A stretch of DNA of 64,000 nt from Saccharibacillus sacchari DSM 19268 (GTDB lineage: Bacteria > Bacillota > Bacilli > Paenibacillales > Paenibacillaceae): NCBI RefSeq assembly GCF_000585395.1, contig NZ_KK073875.1, positions 447,186 to 511,185 on the forward strand, read 5' to 3'. Below are positions 26,675-34,701 of the stretch, piece by piece; position 1 is the first letter of the stretch; each line of letters opens with the position of its first letter. A model generated the notes under the pieces. The model was not told the origin of the DNA and did no database searches. It saw only the letters and a program-made list of their open reading frames with translations. The translations under genes and the position numbers were made by a program.

Positions 26675-29353
26675 TTATTTCGCTTCGTACCAGTTGTCGC
26701 CGAAGCTGACGTCCGCCTTCAACGGCACGGACAGCTTAAGCGCGCCTTCCATCGTTTCCGGTACGAGCTTTTTCATGAGTTCCAATTCGTCCGCCGGCAC
26801 TTCGAATACCAATTCGTCGTGCACTTGAAGCAGCATGCGGCTCTTGAGCCCGCGCTCGGCGAGTACTGCATCGACCTGAACCATCGCAAGCTTGATAATA
26901 TCCGCGGCGGTACCTTGAATCGGGGTATTCATGGCCGTGCGCTCGGCGAACGAACGCTGCGCGAAATTACGGTTATGGATATCCGGCAGATAGCGGCGGC
27001 GTTCAAGCATCGTTTTGACGTAACCGTCTTTTTTCGCTTCTTCCACGATATCGTGCATATACTGCTGGACGCCTTTGAACGCGGCGAAATATTGCTCGAT
27101 AAACTCGGCGGCTTGTTTCCGAGTAATGCCGAGGTTCTGCGACAGTCCGTAATCGCTGATTCCGTATACGATGCCGAAATTGACGGCTTTCGCCGAGCGG
27201 CGCATGTTGGAATCGACTTCTTCCTTTTTCACGCCGAACACGTCCATCGCCGTTTTCGTATGGATATCCATATCGTGCAGGAACGCTTCTTTCAACCCTT
27301 CGTCGTTCGAAATATGCGCCAATACGCGAAGTTCGATCTGCGAATAGTCGGCGGCCAGAATCGTCCATCCCGGCTCCGACGGAACGAAAGCTTTACGAAT
27401 TTTGCGACCTTCCTCCAGACGAATCGGGATGTTCTGAAGGTTCGGATATTGGCTGCTCAGACGTCCGGTGGCGGTCAAAGCCTGACGGTAATACGTATGC
27501 ACCTTGCCGGTCTCCGGGCGAATTTCTTTCAACAGGCCGTCGATATACGTCGATTGCAGCTTCGCCAATTGGCGATACTGCAAAATGGTCCGCACGATCG
27601 CGTGATAAGGCGCCAATTCCTCCAACACTTTCGCATCGGTCGAATAACCGGTTTTGGTCTTCTTTTTCACGGGCAAGCCCAGTTTGTCAAACAGGATCTC
27701 GCCCAGTTGGCGCGTCGAGTTGATATTGAATTCAGTGCCGGCATGCTCGTAAATCTCGCCTTGCAGACGTTTGATCTCCACTTCGAATTCGCTGCCCAAC
27801 GCCTCCAGATCATCCGGATTGACGGCGATTCCCTGCTTCTCCATATCGGCCAGAATGCGCGAGAGCGGCATCTCCAGCTTATAGAACAGATCGTTCATTT
27901 CGAAACTTTCCAGCAGCTCGCGCTGCTTCGGAATGATCGCTTCGAGCGCTTCGACTTTGCGCGCCGAATGATCCGCGAGCGTCTCGACGTCCGGCCACGC
28001 GAACTTGGTCAGACGGCCGTAGACCGCGTCGTCCTCGGCCAGCGTCGGCAGTTCGTATTTGACCGCAAGGCCGCTTACCGTCGTCGCCGTCTCCGTCGGA
28101 TCGATCAGGTAAGCCGCAAGCTGCGAATCGAATGCCGCGCCCGCGAAGCGCACGCCGTTCCAATACAGCGCCAGATCGGTACGGTGCAGATCGTAGCCGC
28201 TTTTCGGCGCGTCGGCGTTTTCCAGCCAATCCAGCACCGGCGAAGCTTTCGGCGAACGCAGCAGCTCGAACGGCACGTAATAATACCGATCTTGCCCGTG
28301 CAGCGTAAGTCCGGCGACTTCGGCGTGATGCGGGTTATCGCCGTGCGTTTCCGCGTGCAGAATGCTGATGTCCGGCAGGAATTCGATCAGTTCGCCCAGC
28401 GTGCCTTCGTCCGCGATCCGCACATCGAGCGGCGGACGGTCTTCCGCTTTCGGAGCGGGTTCCGCGAACGGATCTTCGTCTTCTGCGCCCGCGTAAGGGA
28501 TTTTTTCGATCAACGAATTAAACTGAAGCTTGCGCAGGACGGGTTCCGCCGTTTCGCGGTTCGCCCCGGCGTAAGCGAGCTCGTTCCATTCCAGCGGCAG
28601 CGGGACTTCGCGGAAAATAGTCGCCAGCTTTTTGCTGAGCAGCGCGCTATCTTTATTTTCTTCGACTTTTTCTTTTTGTTTGCCTTTCAGCTTGTCGGTA
28701 TTGTCCAGCAGATTCTCGACCGAACCGAATTCGTGCAGCAGCTTCAACGCCGTCTTCTCGCCGACCCCCGGCACGCCGGGAATGTTGTCGGACGAATCAC
28801 CCATTAAGCCTTTGAGATCCACGATCTGTGCCGGCGTCAAGCCGAAGCGCTCCATGATCTGCTCGGGTCCGTGCGGCAGCACGTCGCCTACTCCCTTGCC
28901 CTTGAGCAAGTTGATGCGCACATGTTCGGAGGCCAACTGAAGCACGTCCTGGTCGCCGCTGACGATGACGGTTTCGCATTTCTCCGCATCGGCCCGAGCC
29001 GCGAGCGTTCCCATAATATCGTCTGCTTCATAGTTTGCCAATTCGTATTGCTTGATGCCCAGCGCCTCGATCAGCTCCTTCAACAAAGGAAACTGCGTGG
29101 TCAGCTCGGGCGGCGTTTTTTGACGTCCTGCTTTGTACTCGCTATACGCGTCGTGCCTGAATGTCTTCTTGCCTGCATCGAACGTGACCAGGATGTGCGT
29201 CGGCTTCTCGTCCTGCAGCAGCCGAAGCAGCATCAGCATAAAACCGTACACCGCGTTGGTCGGCCGTCCGTCGGCCGTCTGGAGCGGGGCGGTAATGCCG
29301 TAGAACGCCCGGTAGATCAGATTGTTGCCGTCGATCATCATTAATTTGTTCAT
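26675..29353 (-). CDS. polA: DNA polymerase I
   Basis: An 892-residue polymerase I. The 5'-3' exonuclease domain occupies residues 1-290 (MMIDGNNLIYRAF; SGDQDVLQLA; GDSSDNIPGVPGVG). The middle 3'-5' exonuclease-like domain lacks the first catalytic Asp: the DxE motif reads HAETHGD, so proofreading is probably lost as in other Bacillales. The polymerase domain is intact (DYSQIELRVLAHIS; RRSAKAVNFGIVYG; QVHDELVFEVP). GGAGG lies 6 nt before the ATG at 29353. Confidence 0.98.
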   Translation of the reverse strand: MNKLMMIDGNNLIYRAFYGITAPLQTADGRPTNAVYGFMLMLLRLLQDEKPTHILVTFDAGKKTFRHDAYSEYKAGRQKTPPELTTQFPLLKELIEALGIKQYELANYEADDIMGTLAARADAEKCETVIVSGDQDVLQLASEHVRINLLKGKGVGDVLPHGPEQIMERFGLTPAQIVDLKGLMGDSSDNIPGVPGVGEKTALKLLHEFGSVENLLDNTDKLKGKQKEKVEENKDSALLSKKLATIFREVPLPLEWNELAYAGANRETAEPVLRKLQFNSLIEKIPYAGAEDEDPFAEPAPKAEDRPPLDVRIADEGTLGELIEFLPDISILHAETHGDNPHHAEVAGLTLHGQDRYYYVPFELLRSPKASPVLDWLENADAPKSGYDLHRTDLALYWNGVRFAGAAFDSQLAAYLIDPTETATTVSGLAVKYELPTLAEDDAVYGRLTKFAWPDVETLADHSARKVEALEAIIPKQRELLESFEMNDLFYKLEMPLSRILADMEKQGIAVNPDDLEALGSEFEVEIKRLQGEIYEHAGTEFNINSTRQLGEILFDKLGLPVKKKTKTGYSTDAKVLEELAPYHAIVRTILQYRQLAKLQSTYIDGLLKEIRPETGKVHTYYRQALTATGRLSSQYPNLQNIPIRLEEGRKIRKAFVPSEPGWTILAADYSQIELRVLAHISNDEGLKEAFLHDMDIHTKTAMDVFGVKKEEVDSNMRRSAKAVNFGIVYGISDYGLSQNLGITRKQAAEFIEQYFAAFKGVQQYMHDIVEEAKKDGYVKTMLERRRYLPDIHNRNFAQRSFAERTAMNTPIQGTAADIIKLAMVQVDAVLAERGLKSRMLLQVHDELVFEVPADELELMKKLVPETMEGALKLSVPLKADVSFGDNWYEAK

Positions 29354-29474
29354 GCACAACCTCCGCTTTGGTGTAATCTTCGTTCCTCTATGATACCATC
29401 AAACGCGTAAAAAGCCGAATTGCGCTTCTGCGTAATCCGGCAAAAAACAAGAGCTGCCAAGCGGGGAAAAGGAA

Positions 29475-30515
29475 TCATTTATGCTTACGGCGCTCCTTTT
29501 TTCCCGTTCGGCTTCCTTGGGCGGAATCGGTGTTCATATTGAGGATATCCGCTGTCAACCCCCGCTGTTTCAACCACCAATAGGTCGCTCCGGTAGAGGC
29601 CAGAATCACAGCCAACGCGAACGCATACCCTAACGGCCACGACAGCTCCGGCATATGTTCAAAGTTCATCCCCCAGATGGCTCCGAGGGCCGTTGTCGGC
29701 GTCAACAGTACCGTATAGAGAGTCAGCGCCTTCATAATGTCATTCGAACGGTAATTGGTAATATTCTCGTCCACCCGCAACAGCGAGTCGATCTCCTCGT
29801 TGTACTCGCGCTGGAGCATCCCGATTCTGCGAAGGCGCAGATCCAGAATATGCTTGCAATCCGACTCCTCTACATCGCTGCGGAAGGTCTCTTCGGAGGC
29901 ATAGCGGATTTCCTTGATCGGAATGATCTGTGCGTTCCAGTAGGTCAAGTCGTTGCGCAGATTAATCGTTTGTTTCAAAATTCGTTTGTCGTTGCGAGTA
30001 CGCATCTCTTCTTCCATAGCATGCAGACTTTGTTCGAATCGATCGGACTGGATAAAAAAGAACTCCAGAATTTCGCTGAGAAGCACCAGCAGCGCGTCGA
30101 TCGGCGCCTGACAGGCGAGCATGGACTCCGCCAAGCGTTGCTCATCCGTTCGAGTCAAGCCCACGCCCAGATCACCAATCAGAATCAGCAGATCTTTTTT
30201 CACGAAATAATGGATTAACAGATTATTGTCACGCTTGTTGGGTGCCATATCGAGCGATAGGGTTCCGTTGAGCACGCTGTCTTCAACGGCGGCATGGCGA
30301 GCCGTTGCAAGCGTGCGATTATGTATTCTCGCCGTGCTCTCCGACAACCACTGAAGAATGACGGGATCTGCTGCGTAATCCGGGTGCGCTTTCGCTTCAG
30401 CGTGATCCGAAAACGCATACCATCGCCACTCCCGCCCGGCTTCTTTTACGCCTTCCGACTGTTCTTGATTTCTATGTCTATTGCGATGTATGCGCGGTTG
30501 ATCTTCTTTATTCAT
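29475..30515 (-). CDS. CorA-family divalent-metal transporter
   Basis: A 346-residue CorA-like protein: a large cytoplasmic N-domain, a long alpha7-type helix, and two C-terminal membrane helices. The pore motif GMN is present in GAIWGMNFEHMPEL. CorA proteins carry Mg2+ (some Co2+, Ni2+ or Zn2+ efflux). The periplasmic loop MPEL matches the usual MPEL loop of CorA. The C-terminal tail is rich in Lys/Arg (GKKERRKHK). It is transcribed apart from phoU, which ends at a terminator just upstream. Confidence 0.92.
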   Translation of the reverse strand: MNKEDQPRIHRNRHRNQEQSEGVKEAGREWRWYAFSDHAEAKAHPDYAADPVILQWLSESTARIHNRTLATARHAAVEDSVLNGTLSLDMAPNKRDNNLLIHYFVKKDLLILIGDLGVGLTRTDEQRLAESMLACQAPIDALLVLLSEILEFFFIQSDRFEQSLHAMEEEMRTRNDKRILKQTINLRNDLTYWNAQIIPIKEIRYASEETFRSDVEESDCKHILDLRLRRIGMLQREYNEEIDSLLRVDENITNYRSNDIMKALTLYTVLLTPTTALGAIWGMNFEHMPELSWPLGYAFALAVILASTGATYWWLKQRGLTADILNMNTDSAQGSRTGKKERRKHK

Positions 30516-30590
30516 GCCGATTCTTCCTTCCCTGCATGCTCACGTCTGCCTTATCCATTACCCTGCCGGCTTCGCTCTGCAAACCAAATT

Positions 30591-30634
30591 GAAAAGCCCG
30601 CGTTCTCCGGCAGGGAATACCGGAGAACACGGGC
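30591..30634 (-). terminator. Terminator after phoU
   Basis: GCCCG.GTTCTCCGG pairs with CCGGAGAACGCGGGC on the minus strand (one mismatch), followed by TTTTC. Confidence 0.75.
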
Positions 30635-30713
30635 AGCGGGAAAGCGAGCGTTGGGTGGTAGCGGGCAGCGGATAAAGCCACTGCCAAGCTGGGGCGACGC
30701 TCGCGGGAAACAA

Positions 30714-31373
30714 TTAAGAATTCAAATCGGGACGGCGTCCGGTTACCAGGAATACGACGTTCTCGCCGATATTCGTCGCATGGTCGGCAATACGCTCGAT
30801 GTAGCGGCCCACCATCTGAAGCAGCATCATTTGCGGCGCGGCTTCCGGTTTGTCGATCAGCAGCGCATACAACTCACGCAGCATGGAGCCGTACAGCTCG
30901 TCGACTTCGTCGTCGTCTTTCGCCATTTTATACGCGAGATCGGTGTTTTCGTCCATGTAGGAACGAATCGACTCCGAAATCATGGTCGAAGCGATGCCGG
31001 CCATGTGCGGAATATCCACCAACGGCTTAACAATAGCTTCGCCATCCAAACGTACGGTTACTTTCGCGATATCGCGGGCCAGATCGCCCATACGCTCCAA
31101 ATCGCTCGAAATTTTGAAAGCCACGATAATGCGGCGCAAGTCTTTGGCAACCGGCTGCTGCGTAATAATCAACTGCGAGCCGAGTTCCAAAATTTCTTCT
31201 TCTAGCACGTTCAGCTCGCCGTCGCGGCGGATCACCTCTTCGGCTTTTGCCAAATCGGCTGTCTTCAGCGATTCTACCGCTTCCTGCAGCGCTTCGTCCA
31301 TTCGCGTACCCATCTTGATGAGCAGTTCGCGAAGCTGGTTCAATCCCGAGTCAAAGTCTGTTCTGCGGACCAT
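30714..31373 (-). CDS. phoU: Phosphate signalling protein PhoU
   Basis: A 219-residue protein made of two PhoU three-helix repeats, with metal-ligand motifs ERMGDLARDIAK (about 93-104) and IERIADHATNIGE (about 196-208). PhoU links the Pst transporter to the PhoR kinase and limits phosphate uptake. It starts 40 nt after pstB and the pair forms an operon. AGGGAGG lies 8 nt before the ATG. Confidence 0.97.
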   Translation of the reverse strand: MVRRTDFDSGLNQLRELLIKMGTRMDEALQEAVESLKTADLAKAEEVIRRDGELNVLEEEILELGSQLIITQQPVAKDLRRIIVAFKISSDLERMGDLARDIAKVTVRLDGEAIVKPLVDIPHMAGIASTMISESIRSYMDENTDLAYKMAKDDDEVDELYGSMLRELYALLIDKPEAAPQMMLLQMVGRYIERIADHATNIGENVVFLVTGRRPDLNS

Positions 31374-31413
31374 ATCGAAACGACCTCCCTATTCCTTGTA
31401 CTTTATAATGTGA

Positions 31414-32169
31414 TTAACCAAACCGGCCGGAAATGTAATCTTCCGTGCGCGAATCTTCCGGCGTGGAGAATAAGGTCTTGGTTTCCGCCGCTTCAACGAC
31501 TACGCCGTTCAGGAAAAAGACAGTCTTATCCGAAACCCGTGCTGCCTGGTGCATGTTGTGCGTCACCATGACGATCGTATATTTATGCTTGATTTCGCGA
31601 ATCAACTCTTCGATCTTCGCCGTCGAAATCGGGTCGAGGGCCGAAGTGGATTCGTCCATCAGCAATACGTCGGGTTTTACCGCAAGCGCGCGCGCGATGC
31701 ACAGCCGCTGCTGCTGACCGCCGGACAACCCGAATGCCGAACGCTTCAGGAAATCCTTAACTTCATCCCAGAGGGCCGATTGTTTCAAGCTCTCTTCGAC
31801 AATCTCGTCCAACTCAGCCTTTTTATTGATCCCTTTCAGACGCGGACCATAGGCTACGTTCTCATAGATCGACTTCGGGAAAGGATTCGGTTGCTGGAAA
31901 ACCATGCCGACTCGCTTGCGCAAGTCTTCGACTTCCATGTTCTTATCATAAATATCGGCACCGCCAAGCGACACGAGTCCTTCGATACGCGTCCCGGCGA
32001 TTTGGTCGTTCATTCGGTTAAGCGTTCGAAGCAGCGTCGACTTGCCGCAGCCCGAAGGTCCGATAAAAGCGGTCGCCGCTTTTTCGGGAATATCAAGATT
32101 GACGCTCTTCAGCGCATGAAACTGGTCGTAATACAGATCCAGGTTTTCGGTACGAATAATCGGTTCCAT
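31414..32169 (-). CDS. pstB: Phosphate ABC transporter ATP-binding protein PstB
   Basis: A 251-residue ATPase with PstB-specific sequence: Walker [10 protein letters not shown] (37-45), [36 protein letters not shown], signature [15 protein letters not shown] and [12 protein letters not shown]. It powers PstSCA-mediated phosphate uptake, but pstS, pstC and pstA are not next to it, so they must lie elsewhere. The promoter region carries an 11-bp-periodic PhoP box. Confidence 0.97.
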   Translation of the reverse strand: MEPIIRTENLDLYYDQFHALKSVNLDIPEKAATAFIGPSGCGKSTLLRTLNRMNDQIAGTRIEGLVSLGGADIYDKNMEVEDLRKRVGMVFQQPNPFPKSIYENVAYGPRLKGINKKAELDEIVEESLKQSALWDEVKDFLKRSAFGLSGGQQQRLCIARALAVKPDVLLMDESTSALDPISTAKIEELIREIKHKYTIVMVTHNMHQAARVSDKTVFFLNGVVVEAAETKTLFSTPEDSRTEDYISGRFG

Positions 32170-32218
32170 TCTTCTGAGTCTCCTTCGCGGTTCTCCTCAA
32201 GCCAGTGTATCGTCGGTT

Positions 32219-32257
32219 TGTTAAGGATATTAAGAAGAATTGTAAACGCAGAGTAAA
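32219..32257 (-). promoter_or_regulatory. PhoP box upstream of pstB-phoU
   Basis: Read on the minus strand: TTTACT (32257-32252), TTTACA (32246-32241), a degenerate repeat at 32235-32230, and TTAACA (32224-32219). The spacing is exactly 11 bp per repeat (22 across the degenerate one), the pattern of TT(A/C/T)A(C/T)A repeats bound by PhoP~P in Bacillus. Confidence 0.85.
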
Positions 32258-32265
32258 ATCTGGTC

Positions 32266-33684
32266 TTATCGTTCGTTCAGCGATTGTTCCAGTGCAGAGC
32301 GAACCGCCTCGACTTCGCGAAGCGCCCCTTCCGTCAATCGGAAGGTGACGCGCCCGCCTTTTTCAGAGCCGCGAGCCGACGCGGACACTTCTTGAAACTC
32401 TCCGTCGGCGGCCCCCATTCGGTCGGACGCGCTGCGAATTCGAGTCTCTGCTTCTTCCATACCCGATGCCGCTCCTTGGCTCAATGTGTTCAGGCGTTCC
32501 AATAGGCTGCCGATTTCATCGGAGAGCCGGCGCGTGGATTCTGCCAAAGCCCGAACTTCGCCCGCAACAACAGCAAATCCTCGTCCCGCTTCGCCCGCTC
32601 GCGCAGCCTCGATCGAAGCATTCAGCGCGAGCAGCGAGCTTGTACCTGCAATGCCGCGAATCGAACCGGTTGCCCGTGCGATCTCCTTGGCACAATTCAG
32701 CATATTGTCGATCGATCCACGCTGATCCGCAATAGCCGAAGCCGCCTCGGAAAAGGCCGAACCCGCCTCAGCAAGCGCTTTACGACCGTCTTCCGTCCGG
32801 CGATTCATGCGTTCTGCCTCGCGCACCGCATGACCGGCGGCATCATGAATTTCTGTCAATGAACCGGATACCTGCCCCAGCATGCGGCGGCTTCCCGTCA
32901 TTTGGTTTTGACGCTCTTTCGCGGCACGCTCTTGCAGGTCGCGCGACAAACGGATCAGATCCCGTACGGTGAGTACGCCTTCGTAACGCCCGTCGCGCGT
33001 TAGGATGACACAGTCTGCGAACGACTCGTCGCCTCTTGCCAGTGCCGTATCGATCAGATCTGCCGGGCACGTATCTGCCTCAGAGCTTAAAGGAGGCAGA
33101 CCGGCTGCTTCCGCTACCGGACGGTCATAAAATAATTCCGGCGCAAAACGTCCGGTCAACTTGCGGTAAAAAGCGTCTCGCATCAAGAGCATCATCGGCT
33201 GGCCGCTTGAAGAGCAGACAACTACGCAAGGCGCGTCAGGCTCGCTTTTAAACGCCTGCAAAGCCTCAAAGCAGGTCAGTTCCGGCCCGATGACCGGAGC
33301 CGGACGCGCGTAATCAGACAATGAAAGAGGTTCTTCCTCACGTTCCGGCTCATCCGCTAAAACAGGCCCGTTTCGGAATGATGCATCCTCTTCTGCAGGT
33401 GCTGCCGGTCTATGGGTGGCCTGACTTGTGAATTCCTTCACGGAAATCTCCAACTCTAACTCGCGTTTGGCGTATTTCTCAGGTCCGGTAGCATGCTCCA
33501 GCGGCCCCTTGCCGCGGAGGAGCGAAGCGAGAACGGAAGTTGGCGACATTTCTTCTTGACCTTCATCCATCGCGGCAGACGCCCCTGTCCGCTCGCGATG
33601 CCCGGCTTGCCCGTTGGGTAAATGTTCTTCCGACCCTGACTTTTGAACTACTTCTTCTTTTTCCAGCGTTCCCGCTCCAGGCAT
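32266..33684 (-). CDS. Soluble CBS-domain chemoreceptor in the Pho locus
   Basis: A 472-residue protein with no membrane segment. Residues 1-120 are charged and low in order; about 125-250 look like a CBS-domain pair ([58 protein letters not shown]); the C-terminal part is an MCP signalling domain with the tip [23 protein letters not shown] domains bind adenine nucleotides, so a cytoplasmic energy- or nucleotide-sensing chemoreceptor is inferred. The ATG at 33684 has a poor, G-rich ribosome site. It sits between phoP and pstB with a PhoP box in front, predicting induction by phosphate starvation. Confidence 0.85.
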   Translation of the reverse strand: MPGAGTLEKEEVVQKSGSEEHLPNGQAGHRERTGASAAMDEGQEEMSPTSVLASLLRGKGPLEHATGPEKYAKRELELEISVKEFTSQATHRPAAPAEEDASFRNGPVLADEPEREEEPLSLSDYARPAPVIGPELTCFEALQAFKSEPDAPCVVVCSSSGQPMMLLMRDAFYRKLTGRFAPELFYDRPVAEAAGLPPLSSEADTCPADLIDTALARGDESFADCVILTRDGRYEGVLTVRDLIRLSRDLQERAAKERQNQMTGSRRMLGQVSGSLTEIHDAAGHAVREAERMNRRTEDGRKALAEAGSAFSEAASAIADQRGSIDNMLNCAKEIARATGSIRGIAGTSSLLALNASIEAARAGEAGRGFAVVAGEVRALAESTRRLSDEIGSLLERLNTLSQGAASGMEEAETRIRSASDRMGAADGEFQEVSASARGSEKGGRVTFRLTEGALREVEAVRSALEQSLNER

Positions 33685-33740
33685 ACATGCTTCGCCCCCG
33701 TTGTGTTTTTTTCAATTATAGCGCGCTCTCGTTACTTAGG

Positions 33741-33768
33741 TGTCAACGCCCGGTTAACACTAGGTAAA
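33741..33768 (-). promoter_or_regulatory. PhoP box upstream of the soluble chemoreceptor
   Basis: Minus strand: TTTACC (33768-33763), TTAACC (33757-33752), TTGACA (33746-33741), each 11 bp apart. TATAAT follows 20 bp after the last repeat (33720-33715), at a spacing poor for sigma-A alone but normal for PhoP-activated promoters. Confidence 0.75.
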
Positions 33769-33775
33769 AAGACGC

Positions 33776-33820
33776 AAAAAAAAGACTCCGACCTTCCCTT
33801 AAAGGGATGGTCTAGAGTCT
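33776..33820 (-). terminator. Terminator overlapping the 3' end of phoP
   Basis: Minus strand AGACTC...GAGTCT with inner CC.TCCCTT / AAGGGA.GG pairing and T8. The 5' half of the stem lies in the last codons of phoP (33799-33819). Confidence 0.8.
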
Positions 33821-34533
33821 GCTTTGGCTTGAGCCACAACCAGTTTATAACCTACGCCCCGAATCGAGTCAATGTGTACCGATCCCGGATCAAGTTCCAG
33901 CTTTTTACGCAAAGAGCTGACGTGAACGTCTACGGTGCGTTGGCCGCCGATGTAATCGAAGCCCCAAACCGCATTCATCAAATCATCCCGCGTCATCACG
34001 ACGCCGGGCTTGCGCGCCAGATACAACAAGACTTCGAATTCCTTCGGTCTCAAATTAATCGCCTGCTGACCGAGCATGACTTCGTATTTATCCGGATAAA
34101 TCGTCAGTGCACCCAAGCTGATTTTGGATTCGGAAGTTGCCGGAGCCGTATATTCCGACTCCTCACCCGACGTACGCCGGATCACCGCACCCACGCGCGC
34201 CAGCATTTCCGATACGCCAAACGGCTTGGTAATATAATCGTCCGCGCCGAGCTTCAATCCGAGCACGATGTCTTCTTCCGCGTTTTTGGCGGTTAGAATA
34301 ACGATCGGCGTCTTGACGCCGGAAGCGCGAAGCTTCTCCAAAATTTCAATGCCGTTCATGCCCGGCAGCATCAGGTCCAGCAGGATCAAATCGAAAGCTT
34401 CCCTGCGAGCCCGCTCATATCCGCCCGTCCCATGCTCCTCGAGTACAACCTCGTAGCCGTCCTGAGACAGATTGTAAGAAATCAACCGGGACAGCGTCGG
34501 CTCGTCTTCGATCACGAGCAGTTTCCTAGCCAT
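33799..34533 (-). CDS. phoP: Phosphate response regulator PhoP
   Basis: A 244-residue OmpR-type regulator. The receiver has the acidic pocket (E9/D10), phosphoacceptor D53 in LLDLMLPGMNG, T81-region and Lys in DYITKPF. The DNA-binding winged helix ends in GQRTVDVHVSSLRKKLELDPG and IRGVGYKL. It lies directly after phoR on the minus strand, separated by 168 bp that contain a PhoP box. Assignment as PhoP rests on the locus (polA, mdh, pstB, phoU nearby) and sequence. Confidence 0.93.
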   Translation of the reverse strand: MARKLLVIEDEPTLSRLISYNLSQDGYEVVLEEHGTGGYERARREAFDLILLDLMLPGMNGIEILEKLRASGVKTPIVILTAKNAEEDIVLGLKLGADDYITKPFGVSEMLARVGAVIRRTSGEESEYTAPATSESKISLGALTIYPDKYEVMLGQQAINLRPKEFEVLLYLARKPGVVMTRDDLMNAVWGFDYIGGQRTVDVHVSSLRKKLELDPGSVHIDSIRGVGYKLVVAQAKADSRPSL

Positions 34534-34681
34534 TGGCTCGATCCCCCATTTCGTTTGCCTTCAACATTTGCGCAAGAAGCCGCAAGTCACGTTTACCCTT
34601 GTCTGTTTAACGCTCTTCGGGTGAAAAATGACAGGCTTTTGCCTATGTCTATTTTTGACCTTCATCAGCATATCACGGCAT

Positions 34682-34698
34682 TGTTAACTCTGTGTAAA
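34682..34698 (-). promoter_or_regulatory. PhoP box upstream of phoP
   Basis: Minus strand TTTACA (34698-34693), 5 bp, TTAACA (34687-34682), just after the phoR stop. Autoregulation of phoP from its own promoter is inferred. Confidence 0.7.
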
Positions 34699-34701
34699 AA
34701 A

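Noticed and set aside
26669-28807. A 712-codon open frame on the plus strand opposite polA
   Set aside because: It is a shadow of polA: codon bias of the GC-rich gene keeps this frame open, the translation has no domain and there is no ribosome site. The frames opposite htpG (12620-13819), pyk (45512-46966) and citZ (42710-43633) are rejected for the same reason.
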